A DNA stretch of 64,000 nucleotides, taken from positions 124,001-188,000 of the forward strand of contig NZ_BMGR01000007.1 in NCBI RefSeq assembly GCF_014640295.1, given 5' to 3'. The translations under genes and the position numbers were made by a program. Positions 9,023 through 18,965 of the stretch are shown here, one piece after another (the stretch's first letter is position 1; every line of letters begins with the position of its first letter). Under the pieces are notes generated by a model that ran no database searches, was not told where the DNA came from, and worked only from the letters and a program-made list of their open reading frames with translations. This DNA comes from Paenibacillus abyssi (lineage in GTDB: Bacteria > Bacillota > Bacilli > Paenibacillales > Paenibacillaceae).

Positions 9023-10777
9023 ATGTGGATGAAGGCTAAAAACGCGTGCAATTCCATTCGATTCAAATTAATGATCGGTCTGCTGGTTATTATGCTGCCG
9101 ATTGTTTCTTTGCTGATCTATAACAATTTTTATTCAATGAAGGTTGTGCGGAATCAGGTGGCCCAGTCAAACAGCAATTTGATCAGCTTGTATATGGGGC
9201 AGTTGGACCGAAATTTAGAGGATATCGAGAGCATTTTGGTAGAGCTCATTGCGTGGGACACCAGATTGCTTGATCTGGAGCGTTCATCCCATCGTAACAT
9301 AGACCAATACAATCTGATCAAGCTCAGCTTGTTTCGAACTTTACTGGATAAGAGCGTGTATATTAAAGCGGTCGATTACTTTTATGTCTACACGGCGGAC
9401 AATAATGATTTTATGCTTATTCCGCGGGATTCGCGGGAGGAGTACCGGATTTTTAATCAGAAACAGCGGATGAAAAGCCACATGGCGGGTGCGCTGCAGG
9501 ATCAGGATAAGAAGGATCATTACCCAAGCGATCAATGGACAAGCGTACAGATTGGCAATGAATACTATCTTAATCGTGTGATCAAAACCGGCAATGTGTA
9601 TATCGGTGCGCTGGTTAACGTGAAGAACATTATGGTTCCTCTAAACTATCTGGATATCGGCGCCGATGGGCGATCGCTGCTTGTCAATGAGCGCTATCAG
9701 CCGTTGAACGATGTCGCCTTTATTGAGGAGAACGGAATCCAGCTTAAGTATGCCGGAGGCACCTACAGCTTTACGGGAGCCGAGCATCAATATCTGGTCG
9801 TCGGCGAGAAATCGGGCAGAGGCGATTTCAGCTTGATCGCGCTCATTCCGGATCGCAACATATTGGAAAAGCTCCCTTATCTGCAGCGGATTATCATGTT
9901 CATCGTATGGGGGGCCGTGCTCTATCTTGCGGTATCGCTGCTCGTCTTGCGAAGAGTCGTACTGGCGCCGATCAACCGGATCGTCGTAGAGATGAGAAAG
10001 CTCAAGCAGGGTTATTTTATGGCGCGAATCGCCGACCAACCGACCTCAAGCGAATTCGAGCTGATGAACGAAACGTTCAACAGTATGGCTTCGCAAATTC
10101 AGCAGTTAAAAATCGATATCTATGAAGAGCAGTTGAATAACCAGAAGGCTGAGCTTAAACATCTGCACCTGCAGATTAATCCCCATTTTTTTCTGAACTC
10201 CTTAAATATTGTGTATTATCTGGCCCGGGACAAAAATTTCGCCCTGATTCAGGAGCTCTCCTTATCGCTTATCCAATATTTCCGGTTTATGTTCCGAAGC
10301 CATTCGGATGTAGTGCCGCTCCAGGACGAGATCAAATTTACGCAAAATTATTTGCGAATTCAGGAATTTCGATTTCCCGGCAATCTGACCTACCGCATAT
10401 CGGCCGCGGATTCTTTGCGGGATTGCGCGGTTCCGCCGCTCGTTATCCAGACGTTCGTGGAAAATGCGATTAAGTATGCGATTAATCTGGATGAGCCTGT
10501 TCATATCGACATCATCATCGAAGAGATCAAGCAGCATCTCGGCCGGATGAAAATCCGCATTCAGGATACCGGCGGAGGTTTTTCTGAACACATCCTAAAG
10601 CAGCTGCAGGAGGATGACAAACCGTTCAGCGATGAAGGCGAAAAGGTAGGCATTTGGAATGTGAAGCAGCGGCTGCGTTTGTTATATCAAGATCAGGCCG
10701 ATATCACATTTCGCAACGCTCCCGGCGCGGTGGTTGAGATAAACATACCGGTGAATGGACCGCTTCAAGGCCGCTAA
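9023..10777 (+). CDS. YesM-type sensor histidine kinase
   Basis: The 584-residue membrane kinase has a first transmembrane helix near residues 12-35, a large extracytoplasmic Cache-like sensor domain, a second helix near residue 300 (IIMFIVWGAVLYLAVSLLVL), a HAMP segment, the His_kinase motif HLQINPHFFLNSLNIVYYL with the phosphorylated His, and an ATPase domain (VENAIKYA, IQDTGGGF). AAAGGAG at 9005-9011 supports the ATG at 9023. It is encoded next to its YesN-type partner, the usual arrangement for sensing extracellular oligosaccharides in Paenibacillus. The ligand is unknown. Confidence 0.92.
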   Translation: MWMKAKNACNSIRFKLMIGLLVIMLPIVSLLIYNNFYSMKVVRNQVAQSNSNLISLYMGQLDRNLEDIESILVELIAWDTRLLDLERSSHRNIDQYNLIKLSLFRTLLDKSVYIKAVDYFYVYTADNNDFMLIPRDSREEYRIFNQKQRMKSHMAGALQDQDKKDHYPSDQWTSVQIGNEYYLNRVIKTGNVYIGALVNVKNIMVPLNYLDIGADGRSLLVNERYQPLNDVAFIEENGIQLKYAGGTYSFTGAEHQYLVVGEKSGRGDFSLIALIPDRNILEKLPYLQRIIMFIVWGAVLYLAVSLLVLRRVVLAPINRIVVEMRKLKQGYFMARIADQPTSSEFELMNETFNSMASQIQQLKIDIYEEQLNNQKAELKHLHLQINPHFFLNSLNIVYYLARDKNFALIQELSLSLIQYFRFMFRSHSDVVPLQDEIKFTQNYLRIQEFRFPGNLTYRISAADSLRDCAVPPLVIQTFVENAIKYAINLDEPVHIDIIIEEIKQHLGRMKIRIQDTGGGFSEHILKQLQEDDKPFSDEGEKVGIWNVKQRLRLLYQDQADITFRNAPGAVVEINIPVNGPLQGR

Positions 10778-10810
10778 CGATTCACCGGTAAAAGATGAAT
10801 TGCAATTCCG

Positions 10811-10846
10811 CGTCTGGGTTCCAGCTCCCCCCTGACGTTTTTTTTC
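10811..10846 (+). terminator. Intrinsic terminator after the kinase gene
   Basis: CGTC and GACG arms with an inner GGG/CCC pairing (10811-10837) are followed by nine T residues. This separates the two-component genes from the transporter operon, which would then need its own promoter, or regulated read-through. Confidence 0.6.
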
Positions 10847-10955
10847 TTCAATGACGGAAATTCAAAAGTCGGAGGACGGGTTCGTGGTAGTGGCCGTATC
10901 GGTTCTCTTATATCATAAGGGTCATGAAGGGAATATAAACAAAGGAGCTGGGGGT

Positions 10956-11948
10956 ATGAGGGTAAGCACGCAAGCACGGGCGCAGGCACCGCTAGAAGCA
11001 GAGTCGCAAGCGCAAACCAGGTTGAAAAATTTCAAATCAACGATGAAGCGAATCATGAAATACCGGGTCCTGCTGCTGATGACATTACCGGCTGTAGTGT
11101 ACTTTTTCATTAACAACTATTTGCCGATGTTCGGTGTGGTTATCGCTTTTAAAAATATAAATTTCGCAGATGGGATCTGGGGCAGCGACTGGATCGGGTT
11201 CAAAAACTTCGAGTACCTGTTCAAGACCAATGACGCGTTCATCATTACCCGTAACACGCTGCTGTACAACGTTGTCTTTATCGTGTTGAACACGGTCATT
11301 GCCATCGCCCTGGCGATTATGTTAAACGACATCAAGAACCGGTTCTTCTCCCGCACCTACCAAAGCCTGATCCTGCTTCCTTACCTGATTTCCATGGTTA
11401 TTGTCGGTTATTTAGTCCTCGCTTTGCTGGATGTCGGCAAAGGTTATATGAACAATACGATCCTTCCTTTTATGGGCATGCAGGAAATATCCTGGTACAG
11501 CGAAACGAAATATTGGCCGTTTATTTTGACGATTGTGAGCGTGTGGAAAGGCGTCGGATATTTATGCATTATCTATCTGGCGGCGATCATCGGCATTGAT
11601 CAGGAATATTACGAAGCGGCAACGATTGACGGGGCGAATAAATGGCAGCAGATCAAAAGCATCACCATTCCGCTCATTATGCCGGTCATTACGATCATGA
11701 CCTTGCTGGCGATCGGCCGGATCTTCTATTCCGACTTCGGTTTGTTTTATCAAGTGCCATTGAACACGGGCGTATTGATGCCTGTCACGCAAACGATCGA
11801 TACGTACGTATATCGCGCATTGATTAACCTGGGAGATCTGGGGATGTCGTCGGCCGCCGGTTTGTATCAAGCGGTTGTCGGGTTTGTCCTGGTGCTCGTA
11901 TCCAATTACGTCGTCAACAAAATAAACAGCGATAACGCGCTGTTCTAG
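10956..11948 (+). CDS. Carbohydrate ABC transporter permease, LplB/YteP type
   Basis: The 330-residue inner-membrane protein has six predicted helices, the LplB-type opening (VVYFFINNYLPMFGVVIAFK, NINF) and the permease loop EAATIDGANKWQQIKSITIP, which contacts the ATPase. The ATG at 10956 follows AAAGGAG at 10941-10947; earlier in-frame codons lack a site. It forms a heterodimer with the next gene. No ATPase is encoded here; in this family a shared MsmX-type ATPase is usual. Confidence 0.92.
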   Translation: MRVSTQARAQAPLEAESQAQTRLKNFKSTMKRIMKYRVLLLMTLPAVVYFFINNYLPMFGVVIAFKNINFADGIWGSDWIGFKNFEYLFKTNDAFIITRNTLLYNVVFIVLNTVIAIALAIMLNDIKNRFFSRTYQSLILLPYLISMVIVGYLVLALLDVGKGYMNNTILPFMGMQEISWYSETKYWPFILTIVSVWKGVGYLCIIYLAAIIGIDQEYYEAATIDGANKWQQIKSITIPLIMPVITIMTLLAIGRIFYSDFGLFYQVPLNTGVLMPVTQTIDTYVYRALINLGDLGMSSAAGLYQAVVGFVLVLVSNYVVNKINSDNALF

Positions 11949-11961
11949 AAAAGGGGGATGT

Positions 11962-12852
11962 ATGGTGCAGACAAGCAGGTTGTATCAATGGTCCATTAAT
12001 ATTATCATGTTGATCTTTACGATATTTTGTGTGTTTCCGTTCGTGCTGCTCGTGTCCGCTTCGTTTACCGATGATCTGGAGATTGTCCGGACGGGCTACA
12101 AGCTGATCCCTAATCAGTTCAGCACGGCCGCTTACCAATACTTGTGGAATAATTCAGCTGACATCTTCCGTTCCTACGGCATCACGATTTTTATTACGTT
12201 CGTCGGTACGCTGGCAGGCATGCTGATGACGACGATGGTCGCTTATCCGCTCTCGCGCAAAGAGCTGCCGTTCCGCAATTTCCTGGCTTTCTATGTATTC
12301 TTTACTTTATTGTTTAACGGCGGGCTCGTACCGACCTATCTGCTGTATACGAACTTTTTCGACTTCAAGAATACCATTCTGGCTTTAATTATCCCCGGCC
12401 TGCTCGTCAATGGATTTTTCATCATTCTAATGCGTACCTTCTTTGCCACCTCGATCCCGACAGCCGTTATTGAATCCGCCTATATTGACGGGGCGAAGGA
12501 ATGGAGAGTCTTCTACGGCATCGTGCTCCCGCTGTCGCTGCCGGTACTCGCGACGGTCGGACTCTTCTATGCCATTCTATATTGGAATGACTGGTTTAAC
12601 GGGCTGATCTACATTACCGACAAAAACTACTTCAGTATTCAAAACCTGTTGAATCGCATCCTGCTTGACCTGCAATTTTTGCAATCGAACACGCAGCAAG
12701 TAGGGAAAGGCGCCGAGTTGGTAGCCAAATTACCGCTCGATGCGATGCGCATGGCGATGGCCGTCATCGGGATTATTCCACTGATCTGTGCTTATCCGTT
12801 CTTCCAAAAATATTTCGTGAAGGGTCTTACGATTGGAGCGGTCAAAGGGTAA
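11962..12852 (+). CDS. Carbohydrate ABC transporter permease, LplC/YtcP type
   Basis: The 296-residue protein of the CUT1 MalG-like family has the motif ESAYIDGAKEWRVFYGIVLP for ATPase contact, the FNGGLVPTYLLYTNFF segment characteristic of LplC/YtcP, and a C-terminal FFQKYFVKGLTIGAVKG. AAGGGGGATG-type spacing precedes the ATG and only 13 bp separate it from the previous permease. Together with its neighbours it imports an oligosaccharide, probably one derived from plant polysaccharide, but this is inference from the family. Confidence 0.92.
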   Translation: MVQTSRLYQWSINIIMLIFTIFCVFPFVLLVSASFTDDLEIVRTGYKLIPNQFSTAAYQYLWNNSADIFRSYGITIFITFVGTLAGMLMTTMVAYPLSRKELPFRNFLAFYVFFTLLFNGGLVPTYLLYTNFFDFKNTILALIIPGLLVNGFFIILMRTFFATSIPTAVIESAYIDGAKEWRVFYGIVLPLSLPVLATVGLFYAILYWNDWFNGLIYITDKNYFSIQNLLNRILLDLQFLQSNTQQVGKGAELVAKLPLDAMRMAMAVIGIIPLICAYPFFQKYFVKGLTIGAVKG

Positions 12853-12904
12853 GGCTATCTCCAGCATGCGCTGGTTAGCACATAAATGATAGGGAGGTTA
12901 TTCA

Positions 12905-14458
12905 ATGCAAAAGGGGAAGAAGCTGACGGTTATATTGTTGGTGATGGTTCTGGCGTTTACAACGCTGCTGGCAGCGTGCAGCTCGAGCAATAATGAGCCT
13001 GCAAACACGCCGCAGAACACGGACGCCGCCGCACCGCAGGACACAGAGAATGGCAATTCCGGACTAGAGCCTGTTGAGCTGGTGATGGTATTCCCGGGTC
13101 CGGGCGAGCCTCAGGATTTCAAAGAGGTGGAAGCGGCAATCAATGAGGTGACGAAAGAAAAAATCAACGCTACAGTCAAGCTCGTGATGATCGGCTGGGC
13201 GGCATGGACCCAACAAACGACGTTGATGCTGGCGGGCAACGAGAAGGTAGATCTCATACTGAGCGGCCTTGGAACTTATACGCAAAACGTAGGCAGAGGT
13301 CAATATCTTCCGATGAATGACATGCTTGAAAATGAAGGGAAAGGCATTAAGGAGGCGCTTGACAGCCTGGATCCCGCGTTCCTTGATGCCGTAAAAATAA
13401 ACGGTGAGGTCTATGCGGTTCCGAGCATCCGCGACTTAGCCGCCGATTATGGGATTACGATGCGCAAGGATTTGGTCGATAAGTACAACATTGACGTCAA
13501 TGCAATCAAGTCCTATGACGATCTGGACGCTGTATTCCAGATTATAAAAGACAATGAGCCGGATATGATCCCGACAACCAAATATGGAGACACGATTATC
13601 GACACCCATCTTAATTACTATAGAGATGCCCTGGATGATGGATTCGGCGTGCTGCCGGATTTGGATAATGGATTGAAGGTTGTCAACTTCTTCGAAACGC
13701 CTCAGTATGCAGAGATGCTCAACACTGTAAGAAGATGGTATCAGGCGGGTTATATTGCCAAGGATGCCGCGACAAGCACAGAAACGCAGTACAATATGGT
13801 CAAAGCCGGCAAGGCCTTCTCGTTCATGTCCCACATGAAGCCTGGCATTGCGGCACAGGAGTCCAAGAACGTAGGTATGGAACTGATATCTGTTAATTTC
13901 CTTCCGGCAACAACCGCGACAGGAAACATCACGTCCATTATGTGGAGTATTGCAAGAAATTCCGAGCATCCGGAACGCGCCATGATGCTGCTTAACCTGC
14001 TCTATACCGACCCGGAATTGGTTAATCTGTTCGACTGGGGCATTGAGGGCAAGCATTATGTGAAAACAGATGTAGACAACATCATCGACTATCCGCCTGG
14101 AGTGGACGCAGCTAGTCTGGGCTATAACTTGAACTATGGCTGGATGTTCGGCAATCAGTTCCTGTCCCATATCTGGCAAGGAGACAGCCCAACCCTCTGG
14201 GATGAGTTGGCTGAATTCAATAAAACCTCTAAGAAATCCAAGGCGCTGGGCTTCAATTATGATTCGGAGCCGGTGAAAACGGAGGTCGCCGCGGTAAGGA
14301 ACGTGTATGATCAGTACCGTAAAGCGCTGGAGACGGGAACGGTAGACCCGGTTATCGAGCTGCCGAAATATATCAAGCAATTGAAAGCGGCGGGCATCGA
14401 TAAGATTATAGCCGAGAAACAAAAACAGCTCGATGCATGGGCTGCTGCAAACAACTAG
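12905..14458 (+). CDS. Carbohydrate ABC transporter substrate-binding lipoprotein, LplA/YtcQ type
   Basis: The 517-residue protein has a lipoprotein signal (hydrophobic core, lipobox LLAAC), an Asn/Ala/Pro-rich linker and a large extracellular solute-binding fold typical of the roughly 500-residue LplA/YtcQ group. It follows the two permeases by 52 bp and ends the operon at a strong terminator. It would bind the sugar outside the membrane and hand it to the permease pair. The partner kinase probably senses the same or a related sugar. Confidence 0.92.
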   Translation: MQKGKKLTVILLVMVLAFTTLLAACSSSNNEPANTPQNTDAAAPQDTENGNSGLEPVELVMVFPGPGEPQDFKEVEAAINEVTKEKINATVKLVMIGWAAWTQQTTLMLAGNEKVDLILSGLGTYTQNVGRGQYLPMNDMLENEGKGIKEALDSLDPAFLDAVKINGEVYAVPSIRDLAADYGITMRKDLVDKYNIDVNAIKSYDDLDAVFQIIKDNEPDMIPTTKYGDTIIDTHLNYYRDALDDGFGVLPDLDNGLKVVNFFETPQYAEMLNTVRRWYQAGYIAKDAATSTETQYNMVKAGKAFSFMSHMKPGIAAQESKNVGMELISVNFLPATTATGNITSIMWSIARNSEHPERAMMLLNLLYTDPELVNLFDWGIEGKHYVKTDVDNIIDYPPGVDAASLGYNLNYGWMFGNQFLSHIWQGDSPTLWDELAEFNKTSKKSKALGFNYDSEPVKTEVAAVRNVYDQYRKALETGTVDPVIELPKYIKQLKAAGIDKIIAEKQKQLDAWAAANN

Positions 14459-14463
14459 AGCCT

Positions 14464-14497
14464 ATGGCGGTGCGATCGCAATGGATCGCACCGCCAT
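14464..14497. terminator. Bidirectional intrinsic terminator
   Basis: A perfect 14-bp stem (14464-14477 with 14484-14497) with a 6-nt loop sits in the 40-bp gap between the convergent transporter operon and the germination operon, and can serve both. Confidence 0.85.
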
Positions 14498-14498
14498 T

Positions 14499-15617
14499 TC
14501 ATTGGAATTTGCCGGTATTAATGATTGTGACTTTAACGCTGCATTCAATGTCGGCGCCAGCGTAAGCTTCTTTCCAGTCCAGGCTGTTCCACTCCTTATA
14601 ACGCATACTGTTGCGGACATGCTGGCCGATGCCTAAGCTGTCCACTTGGTTCGTCTGCATGTGGCGGATTAATTTCATGGCTTCATCTTGTAAATAATCG
14701 GATAGCTGGCCTTCTAAGAATGCGATATCCTTCGTATCGTTTAATTCCCGGCTGCCGATATATTCAAGAACCGATCCTTTAAAGTGGAGCCCCAGCAGTA
14801 CCTTTATTTCACCATTTTGCACCCTCTTCACTTTTACCATGCGGCGGCCGATTACGGAGCTAAGCGTCACGCTCTCTATCTCATTGGCATCTTTAAAATC
14901 GACGTTGAGTTCCCCTTGGTTGAGATCTCCGCGCAAACCTGCAAATATCAGGGCATCCTTGAACGATACTTTTGTTCGATATCGGTCATCCCCGAACAAT
15001 GCGATCCCATCAATCATCAGATGATCTTTATTCATTTTAATGATTGGCGCAACGGGATCAATTCCTTCATCCATCAAATCGCGGGCGAAACTATAAATCG
15101 CGATGTCCGGAATGGAGTTATGCTTCTCTTCTTTTTCCAATAAGTCATAAATATATTGTCCGGTAGGCGGCTCATCCGGAAAATCCTTTTTTAATAACTC
15201 GGAAGCTTTCCCGTCGACAATAATGATGTTCACTCTTTGTCCGATCGAGGGATCGCGAACGAGTGTATCGATATGAGGCATAAGTCCTTCCGCGGCAAGT
15301 TCCATGCCGAACAGCGCATTTCTTAATTGGCCGTTGACAAGGATTCTGCCAGTTTGCCGCGATAACTTCACCCACGCTTGTTTGCTTGATTGGGTAACTG
15401 CGGTTAACACTTCTCTTTGTTTGCCAGTCTTTGTGCCGATATTCGGTACACTGGTAGTTACGAGCAGTTTTCTTTCTTCGTTATCCTCTTCTGTATACAA
15501 ATCATAACTTATGGAATTGGTAAATCCCAGATTCTCCAGTTGCCTTTTGTCTGCAGAGCAGCCGCAAAGCAGCAATAAGGCCATGAATAGGCAGGCAAAG
15601 CGTAAGACGCCGCACAT
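14499..15617 (-). CDS. Ger(x)C-family spore germination lipoprotein (C subunit)
   Basis: The 372-residue protein has a lipoprotein signal with lipobox LLCGC and the GerAC fold, including VSFKDALIFAGLRGDLNQ-like middle strands and the C-terminal YKEWNSLDWKEAYAGADIEC segment typical of GerAC/GerKC. It is the third gene of an A-B-C germinant receptor operon, starting 1 bp after the B gene. The complex sits in the spore inner membrane and triggers germination when it binds nutrients. Which germinant it binds cannot be told. Confidence 0.93.
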   Translation of the reverse strand: MCGVLRFACLFMALLLLCGCSADKRQLENLGFTNSISYDLYTEEDNEERKLLVTTSVPNIGTKTGKQREVLTAVTQSSKQAWVKLSRQTGRILVNGQLRNALFGMELAAEGLMPHIDTLVRDPSIGQRVNIIIVDGKASELLKKDFPDEPPTGQYIYDLLEKEEKHNSIPDIAIYSFARDLMDEGIDPVAPIIKMNKDHLMIDGIALFGDDRYRTKVSFKDALIFAGLRGDLNQGELNVDFKDANEIESVTLSSVIGRRMVKVKRVQNGEIKVLLGLHFKGSVLEYIGSRELNDTKDIAFLEGQLSDYLQDEAMKLIRHMQTNQVDSLGIGQHVRNSMRYKEWNSLDWKEAYAGADIECSVKVTIINTGKFQ

Positions 15618-15618
15618 A

Positions 15619-16695
15619 TCAGGTTACCTCCTGGCGCTTTTGAATGTTTAAGAGGATGATTAAAACAATCGGGATTAGAAAGTTAAGGCTGATGTGCATC
15701 GCAAATAAATAGTGCAGCCAGCGGCTTAGCTTGGTCAGTGTATCCGCAAAGTTCGAGACGATGTAAGTGGCCAAAACAATCATGAAAATGAGAAGCTTCG
15801 GATGGGCTTTCGTAAAAATCCGGCCAAGATAGAGCTGAACGATCCAGAACGAAATGATCGTCGTTATCAATACTTTGAAAATAAAAAATATAAACAACAG
15901 GTTCTCAAAGCGTTCAACGAAAGGAAGCTCTATAAAGGCAAAGAGATCAAACAAGGGAAAGTTGAGATGCAAGAGCATTGTAAAGCCGAAGAAACCAAAG
16001 CTAACTATGCAAACGACGAGATAGACGAGAGATGTATATAGGCTTCCCAAAACGACCGCCCGGAAAAACGGTGAGTTCCGTTCGACATAAGGGATAAGAT
16101 ATAAGCTGACCTCGTAGCCTAGTAGAGATCCCATAATTTGAATGATTCCCTGAATCATACTCGTCTCCCCCTGAAACAGAAACGGCGTCAGCCTTTGCCA
16201 TTCAAACTCTCCCAGATGATAAAGCATTAAAAAAGGCATCCAACTGGTTAAATAGAAGAAAACAGTAGAAGCTTTGACGATATTATAGATCCCTTTAATG
16301 AGCAGAAAGTAAAGCAAAATTTCAAAAAACAGCTTTAATATGTAAGGGGGTGTCGTCTGAAATGAGATCATCTGAAACATTAAAATATATTGTTTTCCAA
16401 GCAGGCAGCCGGTAAGGGAGATGACAAAAATAACGAACGCATAGAGAGGGAACAGCACGAATTTGCTGACGGACGATTCCATGATATCAAATACGGAGCG
16501 CCCCTTTCCCATGCGATAAACGATATAAAAAAGCGCGATATTTAAACAGACAATGAAAGAAACGACCAACACGGCTAACCAACCGTTTGTGCCAAAATAT
16601 TCGGCGGTTATACGAGGGAGACTAAATAATCCTACGCCGGATTGAACCATATACATTAACATAAATATATGATAAGGATTGATTTTTTCGCGCAA
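15619..16695 (-). CDS. GerAB/GerKB-family spore germination permease (B subunit)
   Basis: The 358-residue integral membrane protein has about ten helices of the amino acid/polyamine permease superfamily. It starts with the typical INPYHIFMLMYMVQSGVGLF and has Pro/Trp-rich loops. It is the ligand-binding candidate of the germinant receptor. The gene follows the A subunit by 32 bp and abuts the C subunit gene. Confidence 0.93.
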   Translation of the reverse strand: MREKINPYHIFMLMYMVQSGVGLFSLPRITAEYFGTNGWLAVLVVSFIVCLNIALFYIVYRMGKGRSVFDIMESSVSKFVLFPLYAFVIFVISLTGCLLGKQYILMFQMISFQTTPPYILKLFFEILLYFLLIKGIYNIVKASTVFFYLTSWMPFLMLYHLGEFEWQRLTPFLFQGETSMIQGIIQIMGSLLGYEVSLYLIPYVERNSPFFRAVVLGSLYTSLVYLVVCIVSFGFFGFTMLLHLNFPLFDLFAFIELPFVERFENLLFIFFIFKVLITTIISFWIVQLYLGRIFTKAHPKLLIFMIVLATYIVSNFADTLTKLSRWLHYLFAMHISLNFLIPIVLIILLNIQKRQEVT

Positions 16696-16727
16696 ACCGT
16701 CTCACCTCCTGATCTGTTATTATAAAG

Positions 16728-18143
16728 TTATTTCATTCTCCTTTTATTCGGTGTTTTTACTTGGGAGGGTCTCTTGACGAGCAGCGAGAATGGAAAACGG
16801 ACAAACGTATCCTTCCAATCATTTGCATTCATTGGGGCAACAGGTGTGAGATACGAGGTGCCCAGATTCGTTAATCCGCATAAATGAATGACAATCAAGG
16901 CGATTCCGAACATCAGCCCCCAATTCCCGAAATTTCCGGCCAACACAATCAATCCGAAACGGATCAAGCGAATGGAGGCGCTCATGATGTAACTCGGAAT
17001 GACAAACGATGCAATCGCTGAAGAAGCAACGGCAATAATCAGGATGTTGCTCGTCAATCCGGCCTGCACGGCCGCTTGCCCTATGACAATACCGCCTACA
17101 ATGCCGATCGTTTGCCCGATTTTTGAAGGCAATCTTGCGCCGGCTTCGCGAAGCAGTTCAATGGTCAGCTCCATCAGCAGCGCTTCGTATAACGGAGGAA
17201 AGGGAACTTTGCTCCGTGATTCCGCCAGATTTAACAATAACGCTTGCGGGATCATCTCATAATGAAAGGTCGTTACGGAAACATAAAAGGCAGTGAAGGT
17301 AATCGTGATGATAAAGGCGATGAACCGGAGCAATCGCAGCGCCGTACCCAGCATCCATCGCTGATAGTAATCATCCGGTGAGGAGAAAAACTCAAAGAAA
17401 TTAGTAGGCGCTGTAAATGCGGATGGGCTGCCTTCAACCAGGCCTGCAATTTTCCCTGCGATTAATTTTGATGCGATGACATCCGTCCTCTCCGAAGTGA
17501 TAAATTGCGGAAACACGGAATGGGGATGCTCATCGATAAACTGAACAAACATATTTCCTTCAAAAATGCCGTCGGTCTCGATATTTTTAACGCGTTTGAT
17601 CAATTCTTGCACAAGGCCGTCATTCGCGATCCCTTCGATGTAACAAATATACACACTGGTCTTCGTTATCTCTCCAACAGAGAGCTTTATTGTTTTTAAC
17701 TTGGAGCTTTTTACCCGCCTGCGGATTAAAGCCAGGTTGGTATTCAAATTTTCCGTAAAAGCATCATGTGGTCCCGTTATAACCGACTCGGTCTCCGATT
17801 CTACAACCGCTCTGGAAGCCGGGCCATAGGCGTTAACGACATAAGTGTCGTCCCCATGGAAGACAGCCACCTTGCCATTTAAAATGCTTTCGATCGTTTC
17901 AGCTGCGTTTTGCGTCCTTTCAAATTGCGACTGTTTAAATAATCCCTGCAGATCGTTTTTCGTTACTTGATTCAATGGGCGGATCACGTCGCGGTCCAAA
18001 TCCAGCTTTTCAACAAGATGATCGAAATAAATCAGTGTTATATCCAGTTGAGGAAATGTCCGATATACAATGTCTTCACACTTCTCAAATGCTTTTTGCA
18101 CCTCGTTGAAGCGGTTTTTCCCACTAGAGCGAAAGAAATTCAT
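16728..18143 (-). CDS. GerA/GerKA-family spore germination protein (A subunit)
   Basis: The 471-residue protein has a soluble N-terminal half with the conserved FHGDDTYVVN-like strand, SVGEITKTSVYICYIEGIAN and VEGSPSAFTAPTNFFEFFSS, and a C-terminal membrane part (EALLMELTIELLREAGARLP, IGIVGGIVIGQAAVQAGLTS) typical of GerAA. The ATG at 18143 follows GAGGAGGAG; an upstream in-frame ATG at 18170 has no site. It is the first gene of the operon. Such operons are usually transcribed in the forespore, but I see no clear sigma-G promoter and would not assert one. Confidence 0.93.
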   Translation of the reverse strand: MNFFRSSGKNRFNEVQKAFEKCEDIVYRTFPQLDITLIYFDHLVEKLDLDRDVIRPLNQVTKNDLQGLFKQSQFERTQNAAETIESILNGKVAVFHGDDTYVVNAYGPASRAVVESETESVITGPHDAFTENLNTNLALIRRRVKSSKLKTIKLSVGEITKTSVYICYIEGIANDGLVQELIKRVKNIETDGIFEGNMFVQFIDEHPHSVFPQFITSERTDVIASKLIAGKIAGLVEGSPSAFTAPTNFFEFFSSPDDYYQRWMLGTALRLLRFIAFIITITFTAFYVSVTTFHYEMIPQALLLNLAESRSKVPFPPLYEALLMELTIELLREAGARLPSKIGQTIGIVGGIVIGQAAVQAGLTSNILIIAVASSAIASFVIPSYIMSASIRLIRFGLIVLAGNFGNWGLMFGIALIVIHLCGLTNLGTSYLTPVAPMNANDWKDTFVRFPFSLLVKRPSQVKTPNKRRMK

Positions 18144-18261
18144 ATTCTCCTCCTCGGCGATCGTACACAACCATATTTTGATGAAAAATCAGGAAATTAT
18201 ACATAACGAAGCGGGAACTGGGGAAAATGTTCTAAGCGAATAAAAACTGTAAGAAAGTGAC

Positions 18262-18783
18262 GTGAATAGGGTGGAAAAGAAAGCTGTGAAAGAAACCCGT
18301 TGCTTTAAAATTTCCCGCGTTTTCCCGACGGATGTTAACAATCATGATACTTTGTTCGGAGGTAAGCTAATGTCGCATATTGACGATATCGCTTCAATAT
18401 CCGCATCCAAGCTGTGCCGTGTTACAGCCGTTACGGCTTCTACCGATTCCGTGGATTTTCTGCAGCCGATCAGGCCTACGGATTCGGTATCTTTAGAGTC
18501 TTTCGTAACTTGGACAGGCAAGAGCTCCATGGAGGTATTTGTGAAAGTGATCCGAGAGGATCTAAGAAGCGGGGAAAGAAAGATTGCTGCGACTTCTTTT
18601 CTAACATTTGTGGGCCTGGACGAAGAGAATAAACCGCTGCTCGTCCCGCAAGTCGTGCCGGAGACAGAGGAGGAGAAAAAATTATTCGAAACGGCGGTGC
18701 ATAGGGCTGAGATGAGGAAACACCGGAGAGAGGAAAGCAAGAAGTTTGCGGATTATTTGCTGACGGTATATCCGTGGGAATAG
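18262..18783 (+). CDS. Acyl-CoA thioesterase, hotdog fold (YkhA/BFIT type)
   Basis: The 173-residue protein matches bacterial acyl-CoA thioesterases: FPTDVNNHDTLFGGKLMSHIDDIASISA contains the catalytic Asn/Asp and the GGK hairpin (positions about 26-50), followed by TDSVDFLQPI and SMEVFVKVIRED. It would hydrolyse fatty acyl-CoA in the cytoplasm. The start is uncertain: GTG at 18262 or GTG at 18271, neither with a strong ribosome site. It is divergent from the germination operon and monocistronic. Confidence 0.9.
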   Translation: MNRVEKKAVKETRCFKISRVFPTDVNNHDTLFGGKLMSHIDDIASISASKLCRVTAVTASTDSVDFLQPIRPTDSVSLESFVTWTGKSSMEVFVKVIREDLRSGERKIAATSFLTFVGLDEENKPLLVPQVVPETEEEKKLFETAVHRAEMRKHRREESKKFADYLLTVYPWE

Positions 18784-18824
18784 CCATGGCAAATAAGCTG
18801 GTCCATGGTATATTCGATGTACAA

Positions 18825-18888
18825 AAGAAGCCTCTCCTTTGTTCATGTTTGGTCGTACTTACATGTTAACAAGGAAAGGCTTCTTTTT
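18825..18888 (+). terminator. Intrinsic terminator after the thioesterase gene
   Basis: AAGAAGCC (18825-18832), then TCCTTTGTT, pairs with AACAAGGAAAGGCTTCTT (18868-18885) and is followed by TTTTAT. The long stem has one bulge. Confidence 0.8.
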
Positions 18889-18965
18889 ATTTGTTTTTAG
18901 AAAAGAAACGGTTACGCCTAAACGAAGCAGATCGAATGATTCTGCAGAAGCGTCAGCGGTCGCCT

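Noticed and set aside
13436-14422. Long open frame on the minus strand opposite the sugar-binding lipoprotein gene
   Set aside because: Same reasons: the lipoprotein gene has a signal peptide, lipobox and family fold, the reverse frame has none.
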